This document shows positions 35,280 to 44,098 of a stretch of 64,000 nt of DNA, piece after piece (position 1 is the first letter of the stretch; each line of letters starts with the position of its first letter). The notes beneath the pieces are model-generated. The model was not told the DNA's origin and searched no databases. It was given only the letters and a program-made list of their open reading frames with translations. Source of the DNA: JANSWY01 sp965228955 (GTDB lineage: Bacteria; Bacteroidota; Bacteroidia; Cytophagales; Cyclobacteriaceae); the NCBI GenBank assembly GCA_965228955.1, contig OZ245848.1, forward strand, positions 2,108,001 to 2,172,000, written 5' to 3'. The translations under genes and the position numbers were made by a program.

Positions 35280-36203
35280 ATGGATAGAGTATTAGGGATA
35301 GTAGAAGGAAAGGAAAAAGGTCCACTTGTCATTTGCGTCTGCGCATTACACGGTAATGAACAAGTAAGTATTAGAGCATTCGAAAGAGTTTGTGATGCGA
35401 TCAATAAACATCAGATACCATTTAAGGGAAAGTTTGTAGGATTACTTGGGAATATTGAAGCAGTTAAACTGAATCAGAGATTTATTGACGCTGACCTTAA
35501 TCGTGTATGGGAAGAAGAATATCTTGAGTATCTTAAAGTGAAGCCCAAGGCAGAATACACTCATGAAGATCGTGAGATGCTGGAGTTGAAGGCTGCAATT
35601 GCTGAACATGATTCCGATGATTATGACATAAAAGTAATTGCTGATTTACATGCAACTTCATCTGAAAATGGAAACTTTATTGTAGTTCCCCCAGGAATTG
35701 CAGATCATGCAATTATCAAAGCTTTACACTTGCCTGTAGTGGTTGATTTGGATCAATATTTAATAGGAACTTTGCTGGGTTATGTGGTGAATCATGGTTT
35801 CATTTCATTTGCTTTTGAAGGAGGATTGATTGGAAGTGATCAGGCCTTGAATTTGCACATTTCGGGGCTTTGGGAGATTCTTGAAGCGGCGGGATGCATC
35901 ACCCATAATGATCACATGAATGAAGATCATTACGCAAATCAACTTATGGAAATTTCCAGTGAGTTACCGAAACAAGTTAAGGTGCTACACAGGCACTGGG
36001 TGGAACCTACAGATGGTTTCAAAATGAAGCCTGGGTTCGTAAATTTTGAAAGAATAAATAAGGGTCAATTATTGGCCTCCGATGATTCAGGAGACATACA
36101 TTCTCCGTATGATGGTATGATTTTTATGCCACTTTATCAAGATACCGGTAACGACGGTTTTTTTGTAGTAGAAGAAGTAACATCAATCGTTGAGACGGAA
36201 TAG
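35280..36203 (+). CDS. succinylglutamate desuccinylase/aspartoacylase-family hydrolase
   Basis: 307 residues. Zinc carboxypeptidase-like (M14-related) fold: HGNEQ (H24, E27) metal ligands, ADLNRVW (Asp-Leu-Asn-Arg), the third ligand H124 in DLHATSS and catalytic Glu in FAFEGG (E180). The ATG starts directly after the stop of the GCS2-CBS gene, so translation is coupled. Known members hydrolyse N-acyl amino acids. The pairing suggests that the hydrolase acts on the amide made or sensed by its partner (inference). Confidence 0.93.
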   Translation: MDRVLGIVEGKEKGPLVICVCALHGNEQVSIRAFERVCDAINKHQIPFKGKFVGLLGNIEAVKLNQRFIDADLNRVWEEEYLEYLKVKPKAEYTHEDREMLELKAAIAEHDSDDYDIKVIADLHATSSENGNFIVVPPGIADHAIIKALHLPVVVDLDQYLIGTLLGYVVNHGFISFAFEGGLIGSDQALNLHISGLWEILEAAGCITHNDHMNEDHYANQLMEISSELPKQVKVLHRHWVEPTDGFKMKPGFVNFERINKGQLLASDDSGDIHSPYDGMIFMPLYQDTGNDGFFVVEEVTSIVETE

Positions 36204-36288
36204 TCGGCATGAAGAAGTTATAGTCTTTTTTGCAAACTATTGACTAAAATTAAACGTTATTACAAATCCAAATTAAACTGAAAGGAAC

Positions 36289-36837
36289 ATGAAGAAAGCG
36301 ACATTTGGTTCAGGCTGTTTCTGGTGTACAGAGGCAGTATTTCAAAAATTAGAAGGAGTAGAAGGTGTGATGTCGGGGTATTCAGGAGGGAAGATAAAGA
36401 ATCCTACTTACAGAGAGATATGTTCTGGTCTTACTGGTCACGCAGAAGTGATCCAGGTTGTATACGATGAGGACAAAGTTACTTATAAGGATCTTCTTGA
36501 AGTATTCTGGAAAACACATGATCCAACCACTCTGAATAGACAAGGAAATGATGTAGGGTCACAGTATAGATCTGTGATTTTCTATCACGACCAAAATCAG
36601 AAGGAGTTAGCAGAGAGTTATAAACAGTCATTAGATGAGTCTGGTATTTTTCAGGATCCTATTGTGACTGAAATAACATCTTATAAGGAGATGTATCCTG
36701 CAGAGGATTATCACCAGAACTATTATAATGATAATCAATCACAACCTTATTGCTCATTTGTGATTAAGCCTAAGGTTGAAAAAGTAGAGCAGCTCTTTAA
36801 GGAGAAGCTTAAAAAATCAAATAGAAAAAGCGCTTAG
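36289..36837 (+). CDS. msrA: peptide-methionine (S)-S-oxide reductase
   Basis: 182 residues. GCFWCTEAVF with nucleophilic C10 and C13, then YHQNYY and related motifs; the end is polar (KKSNRKSA). Repairs oxidised methionine in the cytoplasm using thioredoxin. It is the single-domain form without MsrB fusion. It overlaps the convergent DUF763 gene by 4 bp. Confidence 0.97.
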   Translation: MKKATFGSGCFWCTEAVFQKLEGVEGVMSGYSGGKIKNPTYREICSGLTGHAEVIQVVYDEDKVTYKDLLEVFWKTHDPTTLNRQGNDVGSQYRSVIFYHDQNQKELAESYKQSLDESGIFQDPIVTEITSYKEMYPAEDYHQNYYNDNQSQPYCSFVIKPKVEKVEQLFKEKLKKSNRKSA

Positions 36838-38042
36838 TTAAAAAGACTTAATTGCTTTTTCTTAATAGGAGGCCGTGCAAAACCATTAACTGTACGGCCT
36901 CCGTATTTATAGGAATCATTTCTTTCCTTTTCAATCAGATCATCCAGATTCCCTTTTGGAGTGAACTTCTCCTCAATTCTTTTTGCAGCAGTATGAAGGT
37001 TTTTGAAGGCTCTCATTTTATCGTAGTGTCCGATCTTAGCTTTTTCAATGGACTTCTTTAGCACATTGATACTATTATCATAGACTTTTGTTGGTACTGG
37101 AAATGGATGTCCATCTTTTCCTCCGTGAGCAAATGAAAACCTTGCTGGATCCTCGAACCTACTTTGTGTTCCATAAATAACTTCGGAAACAAGTGTGAGG
37201 GATTGTAAGGTTCTAGGGCCAAGGCCTTTCGTTAGTAGAAATGCCTCAAAATCTTTAATTGGTTGTTCCTGAGCTAAAGCTAAAACAGCTCCAAGTCTTT
37301 TCAAATCAACATCTTTTTGCCTTACATCGTGATGGGCTGGCAATTTCATCTGTGACATTTCTCTTAGAACATGGATCGGTTTTTCTTTGGAAATCTCAAG
37401 TATGGACTCTCTTGTGATTTTGGCTCGTTTGTCGGTCAGGTTAATTATTGGCCCCTCATTCTTGCCAACAATATCGGTATGAGGTTGATCCAGAAACTCT
37501 TTAAAAGAATTAGAGTGCCAGTGATATCTTCTCGCATAACCATTCTCAGTATTCATTCCTTGCTGTACTACACTCCATTCTCCTTCATCCGAAACAATAA
37601 AAGAGTGTAGGTAAATCTGATAACCATCCTGAATGGTATTGTTGTCAATTTTAGCTGTAAGTTTACTGCTTCTAACCAGATCTGCTCCATTTAAGCCCGT
37701 TTTTAGAGCGATATCTGTTAGTTCATCTGGAGTCTTCTTCGAATGTCTTCCACGTCCTCCGCAGAAGTATAAACCAAGCTCATGTGCTTTTGGGTTCATT
37801 GAAGATTTCAAAGCACCTAATACTGAAGTTGTAATTCCAGATGAATGCCAATCCATGCCTAATACACAACCTAAAGACTGGAACCAACCAGGATCACTTA
37901 TTCTTCTTAAAACCTCAGATTTACCAAATTCAAGAATAATGGCTTCCAATATAGCTCCGCCCATCGTGCTCATCCTTTCCGCTAACCATCTTGGAACTTT
38001 ACCACCGTGAAGAGGTAAATCAGCATGTCCTAATTTTTTCAT
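36834..38042 (-). CDS. DUF763 domain-containing protein
   Basis: 402 residues from the ATG at 38042; an in-frame extension to 38087 adds 15 residues without a matching start context. It opens with the family motif KLGHADLPLHGGKVPRWL and has GRGRHSKKTPDEL and a helix-hairpin-helix-like region (EAFLLTKGLGPRTLQSL, about 255-275). DUF763 proteins occur in archaea and many bacteria and are thought to be DNA-associated nucleases, but the function is unproven. Ends with IKKKQLSLFN. Confidence 0.92.
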   Translation of the reverse strand: MKKLGHADLPLHGGKVPRWLAERMSTMGGAILEAIILEFGKSEVLRRISDPGWFQSLGCVLGMDWHSSGITTSVLGALKSSMNPKAHELGLYFCGGRGRHSKKTPDELTDIALKTGLNGADLVRSSKLTAKIDNNTIQDGYQIYLHSFIVSDEGEWSVVQQGMNTENGYARRYHWHSNSFKEFLDQPHTDIVGKNEGPIINLTDKRAKITRESILEISKEKPIHVLREMSQMKLPAHHDVRQKDVDLKRLGAVLALAQEQPIKDFEAFLLTKGLGPRTLQSLTLVSEVIYGTQSRFEDPARFSFAHGGKDGHPFPVPTKVYDNSINVLKKSIEKAKIGHYDKMRAFKNLHTAAKRIEEKFTPKGNLDDLIEKERNDSYKYGGRTVNGFARPPIKKKQLSLFN

Positions 38043-38160
38043 ATTACTAATATAATTAGTAATAGCTAAATAAATTAGTTTAGTCAAAATAAATTGAACT
38101 TTCTGCCAACCAAAATGTACGCTACTTTAGTTATAGGTTCATATACAATAATAAGTGACT

Positions 38161-38571
38161 ATGAACCGAAAAGAATTTATCAAAATAGCATCAGCCTCTG
38201 CAGTTCTTACTTCATTGGGAATTTCCTTAGCAGGCTGTGAGGATGATTCTACAATTACTCCTACGCTTGGTCCGGTGGAAATAGATTTAAATGTTTCGCC
38301 ATTTTCTGATCTCAACACTGATGGAGGGTGGTTGTTGCATCCTTCTCAAAACATTCTTCTAGTGAATGTATCCGGTTCTATTCGAGCATTTACTTCGGTT
38401 TGTACACATTCGGGATGTGCCAGAAGTTGGGATTTTGATGATAATGAATTCATATGTACTTGTCACAACAGTAAGTTTAACCTAAGCGGAAACGTTGTAA
38501 GCGGACCAGCATCCGGAAGACTTGCGGAGTATGATGTTACAAGAACCGGTGATATCATAAGATTGACCTAA
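38161..38571 (+). CDS. Rieske [2Fe-2S] lipoprotein
   Basis: 136 residues from the ATG at 38161 (a GTG at 38155 adds two residues). N-terminal signal with lipobox-like LAGC (Cys26); only NRKEF, so no twin-arginine pair. The Rieske cluster is complete: C81-T-H83-S-G-C86 and C99-T-C101-H102-N-S, giving Cys/His ligands plus the C86-C101 disulfide of high-potential Rieske proteins. Small, stand-alone Rieske lipoproteins in Bacteroidota may be electron carriers or parts of oxygenase/quinone systems; no partner enzyme lies next to it. Confidence 0.93.
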   Translation: MNRKEFIKIASASAVLTSLGISLAGCEDDSTITPTLGPVEIDLNVSPFSDLNTDGGWLLHPSQNILLVNVSGSIRAFTSVCTHSGCARSWDFDDNEFICTCHNSKFNLSGNVVSGPASGRLAEYDVTRTGDIIRLT

Positions 38572-38629
38572 AATTCATTCTTCTTGGTTCCTAATGGAAT
38601 AAGTGATTTTGATTCAGTATATTTAATAG

Positions 38630-40834
38630 ATGCGGATCAAGAGGACTATTCTCATTCTCTCGCTACTGTTGGGACCAGCGAAATTATTTAGTCAGAACAT
38701 AGATAGCTTGCTGCAGGCATTAGAAGAAAATACTGATAGCCAACAGGAAATCTATATTTTGGATAGAATTTCTAGTTACTATCACGACAAAGACCTTCAG
38801 AAAAGCCTCCAATACAATTTGATGTTTATGGATTCTGCCAAGAATCTACCTGATTCAGCTATGTGGGCCAAATCACTGAATCGGTATGGGATTGTAATGA
38901 GCGGTCAGGGTAATTACGATGCTGCAATTTATAATCATTTGCAATCTATTTTTATCAGTCAACTTACTGGTAATAAAGCAAGAGAGGCAATTAATTACAT
39001 TAATATTGGTCACGTACATGGGGTACTTAAGGAATATGAGAAAATGATTGATTATTCTTTGAAGGCCCTTGATTATTATTTGAATACTCCAGGGGCTGAC
39101 CGATCAACTACAGCATTGTTATATGGTAACATTGGCTATGCATATAGTCAATTGAAGGATGCCGATAATTCCATTTATTATATAGAGAAAGCGATGGAAA
39201 TTAACCAGGAAATGAATAACCTGGTGAGTCTATCTTTAAATTATGTGACACTGGGTGAGGTGATGATTTTTCAGGGTGATACTTTAGGTGGGATCAAGAG
39301 TATCAAAAAATGCATTACTATAAGGAATGAAATTGATGCTCCATTAGATGTTTCATTGAGGCATTTAAGAATTTCTGAAATTTATCTTGCTCAAGGAAAG
39401 TATGGATCGGCGATGCATCATGTAGATTCTGCTTTGATCATGGCAAATCTTACTAAAAAGGGAAGCCAGATTGTTAGTTCAATGAAATTTAAGGCTAAGT
39501 TGTACAGGCAGCTTGGGAATTTTGAATCAGCCTATATGCTTCTTGAAAAAGCAACTTTAGTTGATGACAGCCTGAGAGCTTTAGCTGATAAATCCACTGC
39601 AATCGCTACAACTGTGGAAGCTAGTAATCAAATTCAATCATTAGAATCGGTTATTGATATACAAAAAAGGAGATCGGATACACAGCGAATTTGGATCGTT
39701 TCATTGATCATAGCAACTATTATTATTTTGCTAATTGCTTTGAGGAATCTTTCTCTACTTCGCACGAAAAGAAGGAGTAATGAGATTCTACAAAAAGTAA
39801 ATCACCAAATTCTGAAGCAATCTGAAGAGTTAGAAAAGACTCAAAGCGAGTTGGTAAATTCAGAGAAAATGGCGGTATTAGGTAGACTGTCAGCCAGTCT
39901 AGGACACGAACTAAATACACCAATAGCTGGTATTAAATCAAACATTGAGATTATTGCTGATGCGCAGCGTTATGAATTTATTATACTCAGCAAAATCTAC
40001 GATAGATTAGAGCCGGAAGCTTTTATGAATGCCATTCACTTAGTGGAGGCATCTTACCTTGCTCAGAAAAACCCTACACCACCTCGAGAAAGAAGAAGGC
40101 TTAAAGAAATTCTTACAGAATCGTTGAGAATAAAATATTCGGATGACGCTGATGAAATTGCTGAAAAGTTTGACTATCTGATGGTATATGATAATATTGA
40201 TAAATTCAGTACAATTTTAGATCATCCACTTAGAAACGATCTTCTTGAATTAGTATCCCTTGTGTCATCAAGAACTCAAGCGGTTTTGACTTCCCAGCAA
40301 GCCCTGGAACGTGTCAATAAGATTGTGGTAAGTCTGAAAACATATTCGTACAAGAACGTTGATAGGCAGAAGGTAAATTTTGACTTGTCCAAGAATATTG
40401 ATACCATTTTCACATTGTACGAAGGGATGACAAAAGGAATAGAGATCACAAAGAACTATCTGGAGAGCTCTGAATATACTGGTTACCCAGATGAGCTCAG
40501 CCAAGTATGGTCCAATCTAATTACCAATAGTGCGCATGCTCTTAATTTCAAAGGAAAGATCATGGTCAATATGGAGGAGGATGAGAACTTCTATACTATT
40601 AGCTTCTTAGATGACGGTACAGGAATTCCAGAGGAAGTGGGAGAGCAATTATTCGACCCTTTCTACACAACAAAACCTGAAGGTGAAGGAACCGGGCTTG
40701 GTTTGGGGATTTCAAGAAAAGTAATCGAAAGGCACGGAGGTACATTGACCTGGCAAAATCTGGATCAGGGTGTGAAATTTGTGGCCACATTACAAAAGAA
40801 TCATGTCAATTCTGAAGCTGTCCTGGTTCATTAA
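38630..40834 (+). CDS. TPR-containing sensor histidine kinase
   Basis: 734 residues. Signal peptide (1-21, LFSQ); about eight TPR-like repeats (30-330); membrane helix about 352-372; coiled coil; a HisKA-like region with phospho-acceptor H426 (LGHELNTPIAG); and an ATPase domain with N-box (SNLITNSAHAL), DDGTGIPEE and GTGLGLGISRKV. The spacing between H426 and the second dimerisation helix is about 130 residues longer than usual; the insert (about 440-570) is helical and charged. There is no receiver or DNA-binding domain, so a separate regulator is needed; none adjoins. Confidence 0.92.
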   Translation: MRIKRTILILSLLLGPAKLFSQNIDSLLQALEENTDSQQEIYILDRISSYYHDKDLQKSLQYNLMFMDSAKNLPDSAMWAKSLNRYGIVMSGQGNYDAAIYNHLQSIFISQLTGNKAREAINYINIGHVHGVLKEYEKMIDYSLKALDYYLNTPGADRSTTALLYGNIGYAYSQLKDADNSIYYIEKAMEINQEMNNLVSLSLNYVTLGEVMIFQGDTLGGIKSIKKCITIRNEIDAPLDVSLRHLRISEIYLAQGKYGSAMHHVDSALIMANLTKKGSQIVSSMKFKAKLYRQLGNFESAYMLLEKATLVDDSLRALADKSTAIATTVEASNQIQSLESVIDIQKRRSDTQRIWIVSLIIATIIILLIALRNLSLLRTKRRSNEILQKVNHQILKQSEELEKTQSELVNSEKMAVLGRLSASLGHELNTPIAGIKSNIEIIADAQRYEFIILSKIYDRLEPEAFMNAIHLVEASYLAQKNPTPPRERRRLKEILTESLRIKYSDDADEIAEKFDYLMVYDNIDKFSTILDHPLRNDLLELVSLVSSRTQAVLTSQQALERVNKIVVSLKTYSYKNVDRQKVNFDLSKNIDTIFTLYEGMTKGIEITKNYLESSEYTGYPDELSQVWSNLITNSAHALNFKGKIMVNMEEDENFYTISFLDDGTGIPEEVGEQLFDPFYTTKPEGEGTGLGLGISRKVIERHGGTLTWQNLDQGVKFVATLQKNHVNSEAVLVH

Positions 40835-40838
40835 GATA

Positions 40839-40870
40839 TTGGTTATTCAGTTCATTTTTATCTAATTTCG
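40839..40870 (+). promoter_or_regulatory. promoter of the DUF6495 gene
   Basis: TTGG (40839-40842) and TAATTTCG (40863-40870) match the Bacteroidota -33 and -7 elements TTG and TAnnTTTG with a spacer of about 21 bp; one mismatch in -7. The start codon is 23 bp further on. Confidence 0.5.
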
Positions 40871-40892
40871 CACCCCGCATTAAGAAGATTAG

Positions 40893-41378
40893 ATGGCAGC
40901 AACTTATAGGACACTTACTACAAAGGAACTTCAGGAAATGGAAAAGGAGTTTATAGATTTTCTTGTAGTGAATGGTATTCATGCTGATGATTGGGTCAAA
41001 ATCAAGTCTGAGAGCAAAGATGAGGCATACAGAATGATTGAGTTATTCAGTGATGTTGTATTTGAAGGAATTATGAGGAAGACTAAATTTCTTGAGATAC
41101 GCTCTGCAAATGATATTAAGACTTTTCAATGTTTGGAGGATAAAATAATATTAATGGGCATTGAAGGACCATCTAATATGGATTTCGAGAAATCGGATAA
41201 TTTAGATTCACTGATTTCTCAAGGTGTTGAAGGAGTTTCAATTTATACACAAGAGAAGAAGTACAACAAGAAAAGGGAACTTGAGCTATTTGAAATGACG
41301 AATCAAGGTTGTCATATTTCGGATGGTAAATTATTCAAAGCGCTTTCTCTGGCATATTACAGCAGTAAAAAAGACTAA
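40893..41378 (+). CDS. DUF6495 family protein
   Basis: 161 residues, soluble. The N-terminus YRTLTTKELQEMEKEF, then FLVVNGIHADDWVKIK, is characteristic of a Bacteroidota-only family that I take to be DUF6495. No catalytic motif is evident. The stop is followed at once by the ATG of the next gene (41380), so the two are co-translated. Confidence 0.85.
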   Translation: MAATYRTLTTKELQEMEKEFIDFLVVNGIHADDWVKIKSESKDEAYRMIELFSDVVFEGIMRKTKFLEIRSANDIKTFQCLEDKIILMGIEGPSNMDFEKSDNLDSLISQGVEGVSIYTQEKKYNKKRELELFEMTNQGCHISDGKLFKALSLAYYSSKKD

Positions 41379-41379
41379 A

Positions 41380-41649
41380 ATGGATTGGAGATTATTTATT
41401 GATATTATTGGTTGGATTGGGTCCGTTGAAGTAATTCTGGCTTATGGCCTGGTAAGTACTCAAAGAGTCAGAAGCGATTCCTTTTGGTACCAGTTCTTAA
41501 ATTTTACAGGAGGGATTTTATTGATTGTTAATACATTTTATCTGGAGTCATATCCGTCTACTTTTATAAATGTTGTTTGGGTAATTATTGCATTGGGTGC
41601 CTTTTATGGAATGTTTAAAAGACGCTACAGCAAGACAAAAAGCTCATAA
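41380..41649 (+). CDS. CBU_0592-type small membrane protein
   Basis: 89 residues from the ATG at 41380; a longer frame back to 41323 overlaps the upstream gene and is rejected. Three membrane helices; the pattern DIIGWIGSVEVILAYGLVST fits the uncharacterised CBU_0592 family. It is coupled to the DUF6495 gene and 48 bp before the sigma factor gene. Confidence 0.82.
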   Translation: MDWRLFIDIIGWIGSVEVILAYGLVSTQRVRSDSFWYQFLNFTGGILLIVNTFYLESYPSTFINVVWVIIALGAFYGMFKRRYSKTKSS

Positions 41650-41685
41650 TCTTTAGATTCAATTATATTTTTCCCTGAACTGTTG

Positions 41686-41693
41686 TAATTTTG
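41686..41693 (+). promoter_or_regulatory. -7 promoter element of the sigma factor gene
   Basis: TAATTTTG matches TAnnTTTG exactly. It ends 4 bp ahead of the ATG at 41698, so a transcript starting at the usual distance would be leaderless or nearly so. No clear -33 element. Confidence 0.45.
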
Positions 41694-41697
41694 TGAC

Positions 41698-42312
41698 ATG
41701 AACACATCTCAGGAGATCATAGCTTACAAACCGCTACTGCAAAGCATTGCGCTTAGGATGGTCGGATCTCTTAGTGATGCAGAGGATATTGTTCAGGATA
41801 CATTTCTAAAATGGCTGACTATTGACAGGGCCAAGATTGAAAATACTAAAGCATATTTAGTTAGGGCAGTTACCAACAACTGCATCAATCACCTGAAGTC
41901 TCTTAAGACAAATTATATTGATAAATCTATTGATAGCTTAAAACAATCGGATTTAGCAGAATATTTCCGTGAGATTGAGATAAGCAAGTTCGATATTGAA
42001 AATGAGTTGGCTGAAGCAATGCAGACTATTCATAGAAAATTAGAACCTGTTGAGAAGTCGATTTTTATCATGCGGGAGTTTTTCAATGTTGAGTATGAAG
42101 AGCTTCAAGATATGTTTGGTAAAAGTGCTGCCAATTGTCGGAAGATGGTTAGTAGAGCAAGAGCGAAGTTAGCTATTGACCTACCAAAGATTAAGATTAA
42201 TATCCCAGACACATCTAATTTACTTACTCAATTCAGAAAAGCTTCTCACTTAGGTTCAATGAATGGGCTGATAAACGAGTTGAAAAAGGATATTCAAAAA
42301 AAGATTAAATAA
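41698..42312 (+). CDS. ECF sigma factor, ECF41-like with truncated SnoaL tail
   Basis: 204 residues. Sigma-2 region LRMVGSLSDAEDIVQDTFLKW and sigma-4 region LEPVEKSIFIMREFFNVEYEEL with the NCRKMVSRARAKL segment, the pattern of ECF41/SigJ-type sigma factors. These normally continue into a SnoaL-like C-terminal regulatory domain of about 100 residues. Here only its first helix is recognisable (FRKASHLGSMNGLINELKKDI) before the protein ends. The 80 bp to the next gene leave no room for the rest, so the truncation is real and not a simple frameshift. Upstream TAATTTTG suggests a near-leaderless mRNA. Confidence 0.85.
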   Translation: MNTSQEIIAYKPLLQSIALRMVGSLSDAEDIVQDTFLKWLTIDRAKIENTKAYLVRAVTNNCINHLKSLKTNYIDKSIDSLKQSDLAEYFREIEISKFDIENELAEAMQTIHRKLEPVEKSIFIMREFFNVEYEELQDMFGKSAANCRKMVSRARAKLAIDLPKIKINIPDTSNLLTQFRKASHLGSMNGLINELKKDIQKKIK

Positions 42313-42392
42313 TTTTCTCGGATTTTGTCACAAACCACTTGAGCTGTTGTCTTCTTTAAAAAAGAAGCAAAATTTTAATAGTTAAACAGGTA

Positions 42393-43163
42393 ATGGAAGT
42401 TATTCTAATATTCTTTGTGGCACATTGGTATTTGTCATTATTCTTTCAGACATTTTTCCTACATCGCTACGCAGCACACAAGGCATTTACAATGAGCAAG
42501 ACCGCTGAGAAAGTGTTCTTTGTTCTTACATGGATTTTTCAGGGTTCAAACTACCTAAGTGCATATGGTTATGGTGTTATGCACAGAATGCACCATGCAT
42601 ATGCAGATACTGAAAATGATCCACACTCACCAAAATATGATGAGACATTGTTCAAAATGATGTGGAAGACTAAAACAATCTATTCTGCTATATGTAATAG
42701 AAAAATGATTGTTGATGATCGTTTTACTCAAGACGTTCCGCAGTGGGAGGCATTTGATAAGTTCGCAAGATCTTGGCCAAGTAGATTATTTTGGGGAGCG
42801 TTGTACACGTTTGTCTATTTTCAATTTGCTACAGTATGGTGGATATGGTTATTACTTCCAGTTCAATTTCTGTTGTCGCCAGTTCATGGGGCGATCATCA
42901 ACTGGTTTGCTCATAAGTATGGTTACAGAAACTATGAAGTGGGAGATACCTCTAGAAACTTCCTGCCATTTGATTTTCTAATGATGGGGGAGAGCTATCA
43001 CAATAATCACCATAAACATGGCTCAAGAGCAAACTTTGGTGGAGTAAGATGGCACGAGATAGATCCTACTTATCTAGTGATCAAAGGTCTGAGTGCAATT
43101 GGGGTAATCAAAATGGTGAATAAATCTCACAAGCAAACAAAGGAGATAAGAGAAGCAGCTTAA
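42393..43163 (+). CDS. acyl-CoA/fatty-acid desaturase (delta-9 type)
   Basis: 256 residues, integral membrane with four helices. The three histidine boxes that bind the di-iron centre are complete: HRYAAH (residues 25-30), HRMHH (about 65-69) and HNNHH (about 206-210), with the additional N-W-F-A-H segment. It introduces a double bond into saturated acyl chains, adjusting membrane fluidity. It is transcribed alone and closed by a hairpin at 43191. The upstream sigma gene is 80 bp away on the same strand; a regulatory link is possible but unproven. Confidence 0.93.
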   Translation: MEVILIFFVAHWYLSLFFQTFFLHRYAAHKAFTMSKTAEKVFFVLTWIFQGSNYLSAYGYGVMHRMHHAYADTENDPHSPKYDETLFKMMWKTKTIYSAICNRKMIVDDRFTQDVPQWEAFDKFARSWPSRLFWGALYTFVYFQFATVWWIWLLLPVQFLLSPVHGAIINWFAHKYGYRNYEVGDTSRNFLPFDFLMMGESYHNNHHKHGSRANFGGVRWHEIDPTYLVIKGLSAIGVIKMVNKSHKQTKEIREAA

Positions 43164-43190
43164 AAAATTTTAATTTTCCCTTAATAGAAG

Positions 43191-43227
43191 AAGCCGTCTC
43201 ATTTTTGTGAGGTGGTTTCTTTTTTTA
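43191..43227 (+). terminator. terminator of the desaturase gene, overlapping the ParA stop
   Basis: AAGCCGTCTCA pairs with TGAGGTGGTTT (11 pairs with three G-T) around a TTTTTG loop, followed by CTTTTTTT. The T-run overlaps the stop codon of the convergent ParA gene (43225-43227). Confidence 0.8.
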
Positions 43228-44028
43228 TGCGTATGTCATTGTATTGGACTTCATATACTTATGCAGGGTAGTACGATCCATTCTGTCTATTAATTCCTCG
43301 CAAAGTAAAATGATATCTTTTCCACCACGTGATAATGGATCAAGTGAATTCAAGGCTTTACCCTGGTCTGTGGCTTCATTCATTTTGATCGTACGTCTAA
43401 CTGTTTGATCCAGGATTATATTTCCGTAGAATGACTTTGCCTCTTTTAATATCTCCTTCTGATAAAGCGTATTTCCCTGAAACATGTTAAAGAAGATACC
43501 AAGTAAATTTATCTGCGAAGATACTTTAACACTATGTATGTACTCCAATAATTGGCTAATTCCACTTAGAGAAAAGGAGTCTGCAGATGAAGGAACCAAT
43601 AGTGATTGACTATTTGCAAGAATGGATTTTACAAGATTGCCGAAGTGAGATGGACAATCAACTAATATCAGATCGTACTTACCTTTTACATAATTAAGAA
43701 TATCTTTCATAATGACCTGACCGAATGAAATGAATTGGTTGTTAGCTTCCAATTCATTCAGTTCTATTGATGCAGGAATCAGATGTAAATATGGATTGAT
43801 TTCTAACGGCTCAAACTTAAAATGAGCGTGATGCATTGAAGTCTTACATAGATTGAAAAGTGTTTTTTCAGGTTTGTTATTAATTACCGTCTGAGTAAGA
43901 TTTGCCTGCGGATCGCTATCGATCATCAAGACCTTGAAGGATTTTGACCAATTTCGGGCCAGGTTTAAGGTGGAGGTCGTCTTGCCAACTCCCCCTTTAA
44001 AATTGTAGATCGCAATTATATGTGCCAT
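43225..44028 (-). CDS. ParA-family ATPase, solitary
   Basis: 267 residues. Deviant Walker A NFKGGVGKTTST with signature K11 and K16 (9-20), DSDPQANLT, and DCPSHFGNL. It belongs to the ParA/Soj/McdA type that positions DNA or protein cargo by dynamic patterning on the nucleoid. No ParB or parS-like repeat is found next to it, so this is not a full partition locus and probably positions a protein complex or is a plasmid-derived remnant (inference). A minus-strand -7 box TATATTTG lies upstream at 44091-44098. Confidence 0.93.
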   Translation of the reverse strand: MAHIIAIYNFKGGVGKTTSTLNLARNWSKSFKVLMIDSDPQANLTQTVINNKPEKTLFNLCKTSMHHAHFKFEPLEINPYLHLIPASIELNELEANNQFISFGQVIMKDILNYVKGKYDLILVDCPSHFGNLVKSILANSQSLLVPSSADSFSLSGISQLLEYIHSVKVSSQINLLGIFFNMFQGNTLYQKEILKEAKSFYGNIILDQTVRRTIKMNEATDQGKALNSLDPLSRGGKDIILLCEELIDRMDRTTLHKYMKSNTMTYA

Positions 44029-44090
44029 AGTAAGATTGTGTAACTGGGGAATAACTGCAAGTTTTTTATATAGTAGCTAGGTGTTACAAT

Positions 44091-44098
44091 CAAATATA
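44091..44098 (-). promoter_or_regulatory. -7 promoter element of the ParA gene
   Basis: On the minus strand TATATTTG, a perfect match to TAnnTTTG, 63 bp before the start codon. A -33 element is not clear. Confidence 0.45.
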
